DNA of 64,000 bases, from NCBI GenBank assembly GCA_018650445.1, contig JABIFX010000208.1, forward strand, positions 140,744-204,743, in the 5' to 3' direction. Positions 27,969 through 36,398 of the stretch are shown piece after piece. Origin of the DNA: Fidelibacterota bacterium. GTDB taxonomy: Bacteria; Fidelibacterota; UBA8477; JABMPR01. The notes under the pieces are model-generated. The model searched no databases. It was not told the origin of the DNA and was given only the letters and a program-made list of their open reading frames with translations. Within the stretch, counting starts at the first letter, position 1, and each line of letters starts with the position of its first letter. The translations under genes were made by a program, and so were the position numbers.

Positions 27969-28447
27969 TTAGATTCCGGGTCACATAAGTCAGTTGGCAT
28001 TTTGGTTTCGTGTTTTAGTGTTGAAAGGACCACCATGGTTTTCAGGTGCTGGACCTCTGGTAAAGCAGTCAATTTATGGAGTACGAAATTCTCGTAATCC
28101 GGAATATTCTGGCTGGCTACTTTAAGCAGAAAGTCAGCGCCACCGGTAATGTGATGACATTCCATCACTTCATCCAGAGAGGTGATGGATTTCATAAATC
28201 GCTCAACACCTTCACGACCATGACGAACCAGGGTGACTTCAACATAAGTAAAGCAATTCAGGCCAAGCTTGGCTGGGTTGGTGAGTGCCACATAATTTTC
28301 TATAACCCCATTACGCTCAAGTTTTTTTACCCGCTCCAATGTGGGTGGAGGGGACATATTTATACGCCGGGCTAGCTCAGCATTAGAGATTCTACCATTT
28401 TCTTGCAGAATTTCTAATATTTGCCTGTCAATTTTATCTAAACCCAT
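27965..28447 (-). CDS. Lrp/AsnC-family transcriptional regulator
   Basis: 160 residues from the ATG at 28447; a GTG at 28453 adds two residues without a better ribosome site. The N-terminal helix-turn-helix reads LDKIDRQILEILQENGRISNAELARRINMSPPPTLERVKKLE, and the C-terminal half is a RAM-type effector domain with HHITGGADFLLKV. Lrp-type proteins sense amino acids. It leads an operon with hom and a transsulfuration enzyme, so methionine, threonine or homoserine is a plausible effector (inference). An inverted repeat at 28455-28474 lies just upstream of its start and may be an operator. Confidence 0.9.
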   Translation of the reverse strand: MGLDKIDRQILEILQENGRISNAELARRINMSPPPTLERVKKLERNGVIENYVALTNPAKLGLNCFTYVEVTLVRHGREGVERFMKSITSLDEVMECHHITGGADFLLKVASQNIPDYENFVLHKLTALPEVQHLKTMVVLSTLKHETKMPTDLCDPESK

Positions 28448-28454
28448 AATCACC

Positions 28455-28474
28455 TAATAATAGTTATGTTATTA
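28455..28474. promoter_or_regulatory. Candidate Lrp-type operator upstream of the lrp-hom operon
   Basis: Inverted repeat TAATAA (28455-28460) and TTATTA (28469-28474) with an 8-base AT-rich centre, immediately before the Lrp-gene start codon. AT-rich imperfect palindromes of this kind are common Lrp/AsnC sites and autoregulation is usual in the family, but the region is AT-rich overall and chance similarity is possible. Confidence 0.35.
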
Positions 28475-28657
28475 ATGTAAATATATGCTGAATATAATGT
28501 AATATCCATTAAGTACAATCGTTATGGTCTATTAGCGGGTTGATTATTAATGAAATGGAAGAATTAGAATGGATGTGTTTGTGGGATAGCTTGGTCTTTA
28601 TTCTGTTGAAAAATGGGCTAAATTGCTGTTATTAAATTTTGAATAGAAGGGGTTGGG

Positions 28658-29125
28658 ATGATTAAAAAATGTAGTTCAATCAGCATGATTATTTTAATGG
28701 GTTTAATGGTCTCTCTACTGAGTGGGCAGGTTGCCACCCAGGAATATGCAAGAGGTAAAGTTTTCTTATCAAATGGTATGACGCTTGAAGGCAAAGATTT
28801 GCGCATGACTATGGAATCTGTCATCCTTGATATCGGAGGACAGGACCAGACATTCATGCTCTCTGAGGTCGTTCAGGTCATGGCAAAGTCCGGAAAGGCT
28901 AAAAAGTTTGGCCAAAACTGTGCAGGAGCCTGTGTTGGTTTGAATCTCGGTACCTGGTTAGCATCTGGTGGTACCACTACTGACCTGGATGGAAACGAAG
29001 TTGATATTAACCCGGGCCAACAGTTGCTTAGCATTGCCCTTTGGGGTGGTATTTCATATGGCATAGGTTATTTGGCGGGCAAAATGAGTGATGACTGGCA
29101 GGTTGTCTATTTGAACAGAGGTTGA
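28658..29125 (+). CDS. Exported hypothetical protein with glycine-rich C-terminus
   Basis: 155 residues with a signal sequence (about 1-24, hydrophobic core MIILMGLMVSLLSG). The middle part (GKVFLSNGMTLEGKDLRMTM) looks like a small beta domain. The C-terminal half contains GACVGLNLGTWLASGG and LWGGISYGIGYLAGKMS, two Gly-spaced hydrophobic stretches that resemble glycine-zipper segments. No family recognised. The ATG is preceded by a GGGGTTGGG stretch. It is 12 bases upstream of the arsenate-reductase-like gene. Confidence 0.7.
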   Translation: MIKKCSSISMIILMGLMVSLLSGQVATQEYARGKVFLSNGMTLEGKDLRMTMESVILDIGGQDQTFMLSEVVQVMAKSGKAKKFGQNCAGACVGLNLGTWLASGGTTTDLDGNEVDINPGQQLLSIALWGGISYGIGYLAGKMSDDWQVVYLNRG

Positions 29126-29137
29126 GAAACAAAAGAC

Positions 29138-29554
29138 ATGAAGCAAAAAATTCTCTTTTTATGTACGGGAAATTCCTGTCGCTCCCAAATTGGTGAAGGA
29201 CTTATGCGACACCTGGCTGGCGATAAGTACGAAGTCTTTTCAGCGGGCGTCGAACCCAGTCGACTCCATCCCATGTCCATATTGGTCATGCAGGAAATCG
29301 GGGTCGATATTGGTCATCAAACATCTGATGATGTAAATGATTATCTGGATTCAGGGATCAATATTATCATCTCAGTATGTGACCACGCTGCCCAAACCTG
29401 TCCCACCTTCCCAGGGGATGTTCAACGGGTTCATTGGAGTCTTAAAGATCCCTTTCATGGCTGGGATGTTGATGAGTCAAAGCTTCCTGATTACCGCAAG
29501 ACGCGGGACGACTTAAAACAGCGGATTCAGGGCTTTTTGTCAAACCAGGCTTAA
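29138..29554 (+). CDS. ArsC-type arsenate reductase (low-molecular-weight phosphatase fold)
   Basis: 138 residues. The P-loop near the N-terminus is LFLCTGNSCRSQ (Cys10 nucleophile then NSCRS), and CDHAAQTCP provides two further cysteines about 80 residues on, the three-cysteine relay of thioredoxin-linked ArsC. A plain tyrosine phosphatase would lack these cysteines, so arsenate reduction is favoured. RPxxP-like DPFHGWDV resembles the D loop of the fold. There is no arsenite pump or ArsR gene in the window, so arsenic resistance is not supported by context. It is 9 bases upstream of ogt. Confidence 0.85.
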   Translation: MKQKILFLCTGNSCRSQIGEGLMRHLAGDKYEVFSAGVEPSRLHPMSILVMQEIGVDIGHQTSDDVNDYLDSGINIIISVCDHAAQTCPTFPGDVQRVHWSLKDPFHGWDVDESKLPDYRKTRDDLKQRIQGFLSNQA

Positions 29555-29563
29555 AGCCTCCCA

Positions 29564-30082
29564 ATGATTATTTACTACACTGCAGTGGATTCTCCACTGG
29601 GGCGTCTTTATCTAGCTCATTATAAGCATGGTCTGTGCAGTTTGAACCTGGGTGAGGGAGCTAAAGACAAACTCTTTGCCTATATCAAGAAAACCTTCCC
29701 CGCCGCTGAACTCAAAGCTTCTAAACCCGATTTAGAAGAAACAATACGGCAACTCTCTGAGTATTTCGCTGGAGAGCGTACCGATTTTGACTTGAAAATA
29801 TTTTTGTCTGGAACGGATTTTCAAAAGCAGGTATGGAATGGTCTTGTGGAGATTCCCTACGGTAAAACTATTTCATATGGAGAACTTGCCACCAGGCTCA
29901 ACTCACCAGGCGGCATGCGGGCAGTCGGAGCAGCCAATGGTCAAAACCCTATCCCCATCATCATTCCCTGCCACCGGGTTATTGCGGCAGATGGTTCTCT
30001 GGGTGGCTATACCGGTGGATTGCCAATCAAAAGAAAACTCTTGGATCTGGAGCAGCAAAAGTTCACCCCCACCTTATTCTGA
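29564..30082 (+). CDS. ogt: Methylated-DNA-protein cysteine methyltransferase (Ogt)
   Basis: 172 residues. The active-site segment IPCHRVIAADGSLGGYTGG contains the acceptor cysteine, and GTDFQKQVWNGLVEIPYGKTISYGELA is the DNA-binding helix-turn-helix region with its recognition motif. It removes O6-alkyl groups from guanine in a suicide reaction. No Ada regulatory domain is present. It probably shares a transcript with the ArsC-like gene; a hairpin at 30088-30118 follows. Confidence 0.95.
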   Translation: MIIYYTAVDSPLGRLYLAHYKHGLCSLNLGEGAKDKLFAYIKKTFPAAELKASKPDLEETIRQLSEYFAGERTDFDLKIFLSGTDFQKQVWNGLVEIPYGKTISYGELATRLNSPGGMRAVGAANGQNPIPIIIPCHRVIAADGSLGGYTGGLPIKRKLLDLEQQKFTPTLF

Positions 30083-30087
30083 TATAC

Positions 30088-30118
30088 AAAAACAGGCTGG
30101 AATAAGAATCCCAGCCTG
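30088..30118 (-). terminator. Hairpin between ogt and the AraC gene, likely terminator of the latter
   Basis: Stem CAGGCTGG (30093-30100) and CCAGCCTG (30111-30118), perfect over 8 bp with a 10-base loop. On the minus strand it is followed by TTTTT (30092-30088), so it best serves the convergent AraC-family gene; on the plus strand the downstream bases are not U-rich. Confidence 0.7.
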
Positions 30119-30145
30119 AATGATAACACTTCTGATTAAATTTAC

Positions 30146-31150
30146 TTAAAGTGGTTTTACAGGTATACAGATATCTACGACATGTTTGTTCTCAGGATGT
30201 TTGCTGGGATCATTGAGATTAATCTCAAAACAGGTTCTATCATCGGGTTGATAACCACTCTGTGGAAGCCACCCTCCCATGAGATGATTCCAGGCCTCAG
30301 TATACTCATCCTCATTTATCTCAAAGTGACCAACAGCATAGTCGCCAGGGTCTAGAGCCATTTTCCCAATTTCTCCATCAACAGCCATATCTGCCGGGAT
30401 AGTAACACAAGCACTGGTGCGCAACTTGTCTTCATCCGTTACATTGGGATCATCATGATAAACCGTTAGTGCTAAAGTTTCTGGATTACTCATCAAACCA
30501 CGTGGTCCCGCCCAACGCATCAGTTTACCAAACAGATTTTGAAATAAGGCAGTATCACCCGCATAGGGACCAATATGACGTATATAAGCTACGGTCATCT
30601 CAGGAAATTTTTTAATCTCTACGGTTACTTCTTTCATGTTTGTCATTTTCTTGCTCCAATTTAGGTTTCGGGTTGTCGGATCCATCTCCATCAACCAATC
30701 ACCCATAGAGTACTCGGATTGCATGTTGAAAGATTTCCAATGATTGCCAAGTTGTTGATGTTCATTGCCAATCACTTTACCATCCTTGCTTTTTTTTGCT
30801 ATGTCAAGATCTCGCCATTCACTGGCGCTCATATTAAAACGTTGTTTGAATGCTCTGGCAAAGGCAGCTGAACTTGAAAAGCCAAAATCCAGAGCAATAG
30901 ATGTGATAGGTTTATTGTGAGCTTCGCTGAGCTGTGAAGCGGCCTTTTCTAGGCGAATCCGTTGAATAAATTGATTTAAGGATTCTCCCACCATTGCACT
31001 AAATATTCGATGAAAGTGAAATCTTGAAAAATTGGCTACTTTAGCCAATTCCTCGAGCGGTAAATCATGGTTTAAATTTCGATCGATATGATCCATAACT
31101 CGATTGATACGAGCCGTATACTCAGATCGTTGATTTCCTTGATTGCCCAT
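30146..31150 (-). CDS. AraC-family regulator with GyrI-like ligand-binding domain
   Basis: 334 residues. The N-terminus has two AraC-type helix-turn-helix motifs (LPLEELAKVANFSRFHFHRIF and PITSIALDFGFSSSAAFARAFK). The C-terminal part, from MKEVTVEIKKFPEMTVAYIRHIGPY onward, is a GyrI/SbmC-like domain as in Rob and related regulators that bind small amphipathic molecules. It starts by TAATG overlap with the end of the PIN-PhoH gene, which is unusual for a stand-alone regulator. Regulated genes are not identifiable from the window. Confidence 0.9.
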   Translation of the reverse strand: MGNQGNQRSEYTARINRVMDHIDRNLNHDLPLEELAKVANFSRFHFHRIFSAMVGESLNQFIQRIRLEKAASQLSEAHNKPITSIALDFGFSSSAAFARAFKQRFNMSASEWRDLDIAKKSKDGKVIGNEHQQLGNHWKSFNMQSEYSMGDWLMEMDPTTRNLNWSKKMTNMKEVTVEIKKFPEMTVAYIRHIGPYAGDTALFQNLFGKLMRWAGPRGLMSNPETLALTVYHDDPNVTDEDKLRTSACVTIPADMAVDGEIGKMALDPGDYAVGHFEINEDEYTEAWNHLMGGWLPQSGYQPDDRTCFEINLNDPSKHPENKHVVDICIPVKPL

Positions 31151-32463
31151 TACAATAAATTGGATGCCAACTCAGCTAAGGCGGAACGCTCACCCTTTTC
31201 CAAATTCATATGAGCATACAATCGTTGTCCCTTAAAGCGATCAATGAGATAGGACAGACCATTGGATTGACTGTCCAGGAAGGGATGATCAATCTGGAAG
31301 ACATCCCCGGTAAACACAACCTTGGTGCCTTCGCCAGCACGGGTAATGATGGTTTTAATTTCATGGGGAGTGAGATTCTGAGCTTCATCAACTATAAAGA
31401 ATATTTTCTGTAAGCTGCGACCACGGATATAGGTGAGGGGCGCAATGACAATCTTCTCATCTTCAACCAACTTGTTGATTTTCTCAAACTCAGAATTGTC
31501 ATTCAAATACTGATTTTGAATCACCTTCAGATTGTCCCAAAGTGGTTGTAAATAGGGATCAATCTTGGATTTGATATCACCGGGCAAATACCCAATATCC
31601 TTATTGCTAAGGGGAACAATGGGACGGGCAATATAGATTTGCCGGTATGATCGTTTCTTCTCCATGGCAGCAGCTAGTGCTAGTAAAGTCTTACCAGTTC
31701 CCGCTTTACCAGTGATAGAAACCAGAGGTATATCGTCATTGGTCAGTACATTGAGAGCAAACAATTGCTCTGCGTTACGGGGGATGATACCATGAGCTGC
31801 ACGCTTATCCAGGCGTTGCATGAGATCCTGATTTGGATTGTACACAGCCAGAGCTGACTTCTGAGCATTTTTTAGGATATAGTGGTGCCAGGGTGCTGGT
31901 GTTTCATCAATTCCCATTTGATCAAAGGGTATTTCAAAAGGCGTTTTATAAAGGGTGTCTATCACTTCGGAATCCACATGCTCCTGGATTGATTTGCCTG
32001 TGTAGAGCTCATCAACACTGGCCACCTTGTCTGTAAAGTAGTCCTGGGCTTCCAATCCCAGAGCCTTGGCTTTCATGCGTAGATTGACATCCTTGCTCAC
32101 CAATACGACCCGTTGCTTTTGGGCCTTGGAGAGTTCGTAAGCAGTATAGAGAATACGATGATCAGTAATATCTTCAGAGAATACCCCCACCAACTCTTCA
32201 CTGGTTGAATTTATTTCTACTCTGAAAACGCCCTGCTTAGCTCCCAGCTTGACCCCTTTTTCAAACATCTTCTCAGTAGATAGCTTATCAATGGCACGCA
32301 CAAAGGCTCGGGCATGATAATTCAACACGTCATTGCCCTTCTTAAAATGATCCAGCTCTTCCAATACGGCCATGGGCAACACAATATCGTTGTCTTCAAA
32401 ATGGTAGATACAGTCACTGTCATGGAGAATGACATTTGTGTCCAGAACGAGCGTCTTTTTCAT
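31150..32463 (-). CDS. PIN-PhoH fusion protein (PhoH2-type ATPase/RNase)
   Basis: 437 residues from the ATG at 32463, preceded by AAAGGAGC; an upstream in-frame extension of 50 residues has no family support. The N-terminal PIN domain (LVLDTNVILHD with later acidic residues) is a ribonuclease fold. The C-terminal PhoH ATPase has Walker A TGKAGTGKT and Walker B IFFIVDEAQNLT. Such PhoH2 proteins couple an RNase to an RNA helicase-like motor. It runs upstream of the AraC gene with a TAATG overlap and diverges from the HD-GYP gene. Confidence 0.92.
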   Translation of the reverse strand: MKKTLVLDTNVILHDSDCIYHFEDNDIVLPMAVLEELDHFKKGNDVLNYHARAFVRAIDKLSTEKMFEKGVKLGAKQGVFRVEINSTSEELVGVFSEDITDHRILYTAYELSKAQKQRVVLVSKDVNLRMKAKALGLEAQDYFTDKVASVDELYTGKSIQEHVDSEVIDTLYKTPFEIPFDQMGIDETPAPWHHYILKNAQKSALAVYNPNQDLMQRLDKRAAHGIIPRNAEQLFALNVLTNDDIPLVSITGKAGTGKTLLALAAAMEKKRSYRQIYIARPIVPLSNKDIGYLPGDIKSKIDPYLQPLWDNLKVIQNQYLNDNSEFEKINKLVEDEKIVIAPLTYIRGRSLQKIFFIVDEAQNLTPHEIKTIITRAGEGTKVVFTGDVFQIDHPFLDSQSNGLSYLIDRFKGQRLYAHMNLEKGERSALAELASNLL

Positions 32464-32662
32464 GAGTGCTCCTTTCGAAAATGATTGGAAATAATCTAAT
32501 ATTTGCAAATGAATAATACATGTACGTTTTTTGCCAGAGATGGTAGAAACAAAAAAAATCAGAATTATGAATTGTTGGCGCCCAATTGAAAAAAGAGACC
32601 TATTTACCATCACTCCGGTTATTTTAGCACTCTAGAAGCATTAAAAACCCGGAGATTCCTAC

Positions 32663-34360
32663 ATGAGTAAGAAAGCCTATATAAATCGTTCTGAAGTGAA
32701 AAAGTATCTCGCTTCCGCAGATCCTACTGTTTTGAATTACATCGAACAATGTGAAGTACAGATTGATAAGCTGGCTGAAATCGGATTCCAACTCTCAGCA
32801 GAACGCGACCTCCCCACATTGCTCAATCTTATTATTGAAGAAGGGATGCGCATCACCAACTCTGACGGTGGAACCCTCTATTTGCGAACAGAAGATGATC
32901 GTCTTGCTTTTGAAATTATGAAGACTAAAACTCTTGGTACCGACTGGGGCGGTGTGAGTGGAACTCCCATTCCTGATTTTATCTATCCCGTAAAACTTTA
33001 CATGCAGGATGGTGAACCAAATGACCATATGATTTCTGCCCATGTGGGATTATCAGGAGAAACGCTGAATATTCCTGATGCTTATGAGAATGAGGTTTAT
33101 GATTTCTCAGGCACCAAGGCTTTTGACTCAAAAAGCAATTATCGCTCTAAATCTTTTCTCTGTATTGCCATGAAAAATCATGAGAGCGATATTATTGGTG
33201 TCCTACAACTCATCAATGCTGCCGATCCAATTACTGGTGAGATTATTCCTTTCTCAGAAGACATGCAAAAACTGATAGAGTCATTGGCCGGACAGGCAGC
33301 CGTGGCCATCACTACAGTGCGCCTTATTGAAGGTCTTGAGAGCCTGTTAGAATCGTTTATCCAATTGATTGCTGATGCTATTGATGAAAAATCACCTTAT
33401 ACGGGTGGACACTGTTCACGCGTTCCTGCTCTGGCTGTCATGCTGGCTGAAAAAGTCAATCAGACAAAGGAAGGTGTTTTTGCTGATATTCAATTCTCAC
33501 GTGAGGATATGGATGAACTAAGAATTGCGGCATGGTTGCATGATGTTGGCAAAATCACCACACCTGAGTATGTGGTTGATAAGTCGACCAAGCTTGAAAC
33601 CATATATGATCGTGTTCATGAAATGAATACCCGTTTTGAGGTAATCAAGCGCGATGCTGAAATCAGTTATTTGAATGCTGTTTTGGAGAGCCCTGATAAG
33701 CAAGCTGAACTGGAAGCTGAGAAATTGGCTGAACTTGCTCAGATTGAAGATGACCAGCAATTCCTCAATGAGTGCAATACTGGTGGCGAATTTATGGCTG
33801 ATGACAAAAAGGAACGCGTCATCAACATATCTAAGCGCCAGATTATGCTCAATGGTGAAAAGCAGAACCTCCTGAGTGATAACTGGGTTCTGAATTTGAA
33901 TATTTCCCGTGGTACCCTGAATAATGATGAGCGAGACAAAATCAATGATCACATCGTGGTTACCATCGACATGCTGGAGAAACTTCCCTTTCCCAAGCAT
34001 CTCAAACGGGTTCCTGAATTTGCCGGTGGTCATCATGAGACCATGATTGGAACTGGATATCCAAAAGGCTTAAGCAAGTCGGATATGTCAGTTCAGGCAC
34101 GCATTATGGGTATTGCTGACATATTTGAAGCACTGACTGCCAGTGACCGTCCCTATAAAAAGGGCAAAACGCTTTCAGAAGCCATGCGGATTATGGGCTT
34201 TTTCAAAGCAGATCATCACATCGATGCCGACCTCTTTGATGTCTTCCTCTCAGAAGGCGTCTTTCAAGACTATGCCGATCAATTTCTTGATGCTAAATAT
34301 ATCGATGAAGTGAATGTTCAACAGTACCTGGAGATCCAACCTAAGGCTTTGAACAATTAA
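32663..34360 (+). CDS. GAF-HD-GYP cyclic-di-GMP phosphodiesterase-type protein with long insertion
   Basis: 565 residues. A GAF domain spans about 40-225 (TLLNLIIEEGMRITNSDGGTLY). The HD-GYP half begins at about 228: HCSRV then AAWLHDVGKITTPEY (His293-Asp294), and later GGHHETMIGTGYPKGL (His457-His458, Gly-Tyr-Pro 465-467), and ADIFEALTASDRPYKK. Between HDVGK and HHE is an extra segment of about 110 residues (305-415), including a Glu/Ala/Leu-rich coiled stretch and VINISKRQIM. HD-GYP proteins hydrolyse cyclic di-GMP to GMP. An AGATTCCTAC sequence precedes the ATG. It is divergent from the PhoH gene. Confidence 0.88.
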   Translation: MSKKAYINRSEVKKYLASADPTVLNYIEQCEVQIDKLAEIGFQLSAERDLPTLLNLIIEEGMRITNSDGGTLYLRTEDDRLAFEIMKTKTLGTDWGGVSGTPIPDFIYPVKLYMQDGEPNDHMISAHVGLSGETLNIPDAYENEVYDFSGTKAFDSKSNYRSKSFLCIAMKNHESDIIGVLQLINAADPITGEIIPFSEDMQKLIESLAGQAAVAITTVRLIEGLESLLESFIQLIADAIDEKSPYTGGHCSRVPALAVMLAEKVNQTKEGVFADIQFSREDMDELRIAAWLHDVGKITTPEYVVDKSTKLETIYDRVHEMNTRFEVIKRDAEISYLNAVLESPDKQAELEAEKLAELAQIEDDQQFLNECNTGGEFMADDKKERVINISKRQIMLNGEKQNLLSDNWVLNLNISRGTLNNDERDKINDHIVVTIDMLEKLPFPKHLKRVPEFAGGHHETMIGTGYPKGLSKSDMSVQARIMGIADIFEALTASDRPYKKGKTLSEAMRIMGFFKADHHIDADLFDVFLSEGVFQDYADQFLDAKYIDEVNVQQYLEIQPKALNN

Positions 34361-34384
34361 GAAATATCAAAGGGGAGGATTATC

Positions 34385-34981
34385 ATGGAGATAAAACCTG
34401 ATCTTGGACGCCTGATGCGGCGGGAGATTTATACGTTTTTAACCATCACGGCAGTTGTCGTGATCTGCACTCTGATTATTCAAGCACTTGTCGTAAATCT
34501 TGATCCTGAAGTGACCAATGATGAGTTTGTCAAATATGTCTGGTCCTGGGTGGCTGGGCTTCTCATCGCAATTTGGGTTATAGTACCCTGGTTTCAATAT
34601 CTCTGGATCATCAACCTGCGGTACTCTATTGCTGATGAGCGGCTGGTGATCAATAAAGGCATCATCACTAAAAAAAGTGTGAGTATTCCTTATTCCGCTG
34701 TGACTGATTTTACACTAAGTCGATCACTTTATGAACGCTGGTTAGAAATCGGTACGATCATGATCCAAACGGCTGGACAAAGTGTTCAAGCCAGTGGTTA
34801 TGAAGGCAAGCTGGAAGGTCTCATCGAATTTGAATCTTTGCATGAAACATTGAGAGCCAAGGTTAAAGCCTATCGGGGAAGTCATATTGCAGAAGCACCA
34901 GCACCACCAATTGAGGCTGATGAGGCTGTCTTGAATTCCATTTTGGATGAAATAAAAAAGATTAATCGAAAACTGGAATAA
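34385..34981 (+). CDS. Membrane protein with bacterial PH (DUF304/YdbS-like) domain
   Basis: 198 residues with two N-terminal helices (about 14-37 and 52-76), then a bPH2-type domain with RYSIADERLVINKGIITKKSVSIPYSAVTDF and the end YERWLEIGTIMIQTAGQ. These strands match the YdbS/DUF304 family of unknown function. The C-terminal helix DEAVLNSILDEIKKINRKLE suggests a short coiled coil. AAAGGGGAGG precedes the ATG 24 bases after the HD-GYP stop, so they may form one transcript. It is convergent with the ABC exporter; the stop codons are adjacent (34981/34982). Confidence 0.82.
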   Translation: MEIKPDLGRLMRREIYTFLTITAVVVICTLIIQALVVNLDPEVTNDEFVKYVWSWVAGLLIAIWVIVPWFQYLWIINLRYSIADERLVINKGIITKKSVSIPYSAVTDFTLSRSLYERWLEIGTIMIQTAGQSVQASGYEGKLEGLIEFESLHETLRAKVKAYRGSHIAEAPAPPIEADEAVLNSILDEIKKINRKLE

Positions 34982-35725
34982 TTACTGCCGTCTCAAAAAA
35001 GTCCTGAGAAAGTACAGCAGGACCGCGAGATGCACTGCTGTCCCAAAAAATAAATCACCCCAGATCCAGATAGATCCTGTTTGACTATGTATAAATGCTT
35101 TGGCTATCCAGAATGGTGGCAAAAAAGCAGACAACCAGTGCCACTCAGAGTTCCAGAAAAACACCATGGGGATAGCCAGATACATTATCCCCATCACCTT
35201 GCTAAAAGCCAGACCCTCAACCTTATTCTCTGAAAAGGCGACCAGGAACAGTGTCCCGATAGCCGCCTCAAGAGCAACCATACTTGCAATACCAATTGCA
35301 TGAATAGGATTGAGTTGAATCAGAGCAGTTGCATATATGATCAGAAGAAAAAAGCCTGCACTGAGTAGCATGGGCATGATGAGTTTATAGGTCAAATAGC
35401 CCTCTTTCCTCAAGGGTGTGATGCTGATAAAATCAATCACAGCTTCATCGCGTTCATCCAGAATAATAAAGCCATATATCATCGCGAAGAGCATTCCGGG
35501 AATTAAGCTGAGGAAGCTTACAATAAATAGACGGTAAGGGGCGGTGTCAAAACTGAGCCTGCTCTGGATAAGCATTTCAATCGCAGGAAGGAACCAAAGC
35601 AAGAGCGTAATGGCCAGGGGTCCAAAGAGAGCCAACACCAACGTGGAGTCACGAACAACGTGCTTTAAGTCTCCCCGGGCCAGGACAGCAATAGGTGTCT
35701 TCATATTAAGCGGGGTGCCTGACAT
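34982..35725 (-). CDS. ABC-2-type exporter permease
   Basis: 247 residues with about six hydrophobic helices, including LALFGPLAITLLLWFLPAIEMLI and YLTYKLIMPMLLSAGFFLLIIYATALI. The motif FIILDERDEAVIDFISITPLR after the second helix is the ABC-2 coupling-helix region. It overlaps the upstream permease gene by 20 bases, so the two are translationally coupled. Along with the ATPase it forms a three-gene exporter of the fluoroquinolone-pump-like type. Substrate unknown. Confidence 0.8.
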   Translation of the reverse strand: MSGTPLNMKTPIAVLARGDLKHVVRDSTLVLALFGPLAITLLLWFLPAIEMLIQSRLSFDTAPYRLFIVSFLSLIPGMLFAMIYGFIILDERDEAVIDFISITPLRKEGYLTYKLIMPMLLSAGFFLLIIYATALIQLNPIHAIGIASMVALEAAIGTLFLVAFSENKVEGLAFSKVMGIMYLAIPMVFFWNSEWHWLSAFLPPFWIAKAFIHSQTGSIWIWGDLFFGTAVHLAVLLYFLRTFLRRQ

Positions 35726-36398
35726 ATTTATTAAAGCGTTGATATACCCAGCTACCGAGGATCAAGAACCATATCAACAAGCTGGCTACTGAAAATAATT
35801 TCTCGGATAGGGCATAATCAGTGCCTAAGACATCCAACAATATCAGGGTTGCCCGCGTGGGGAAAATATAGAATAGTGGCGTGTCAAAAAGACGTATATA
35901 GGCAAGTATTGGAAGACTAATCAGAAGCCCCGCCCCCAGGGATTTTACAAAGTAATCATTTACGTGGCGTGCTCTTGCCGCGAAGATGAGCCCGAAAAGG
36001 GTGTAAATAAGAGCACTGAAAACAGCTCCAAAGACAAACCACATCAAATCCTGTCCCCCAATGGATGCGCCTAACATGATTAGAAGTGCAGAGAGGGTTG
36101 CCAGGAATAGAAAGGATAAGATTTTAGCCAGGAGGTATTCACGGAGTCTCAAGGGAGTGACAAATAGACTTTCTGTTAAATTTTGTCCTCGCTCCAACAG
36201 AACGATAGCTCCGATAAAGAAAAATCCCAGGGCACAGATATCGCTAAAAAGAATCAGGGTTAGCGCCGGGTATACCATGGTATCGGGTAATAGTCTTAAA
36301 ACAATGATGTAAAGTATGGTAAGGACTGCATAGGCATAATAGAACCCATGTCTGAACTGAAATCGAATGTCCTGACCCATAGCTGCCAGAAGTCTCAT
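35706..36398 (-). CDS. ABC-2-type exporter permease, second subunit
   Basis: 230 residues with about six helices. The N-terminus MRLLAAMGQDIRFQFRHGFYYAYAV and the phrase VLLERGQNLTESLFVTPLRLREYLLAK in the first coupling region place it with permeases such as those of Rv2686c/Rv2687c. It starts by ATGA overlap with the ATPase gene and ends within the next permease gene, so the whole exporter is tightly coupled. Substrate unknown. Confidence 0.8.
   Translation of the reverse strand: MRLLAAMGQDIRFQFRHGFYYAYAVLTILYIIVLRLLPDTMVYPALTLILFSDICALGFFFIGAIVLLERGQNLTESLFVTPLRLREYLLAKILSFLFLATLSALLIMLGASIGGQDLMWFVFGAVFSALIYTLFGLIFAARARHVNDYFVKSLGAGLLISLPILAYIRLFDTPLFYIFPTRATLILLDVLGTDYALSEKLFSVASLLIWFLILGSWVYQRFNKYVRHPA

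Noticed and set aside
33518..34036. Minus-strand ORF of 172 codons
   Set aside because: Antisense to the HD-GYP gene, no family resemblance, no ribosome site.
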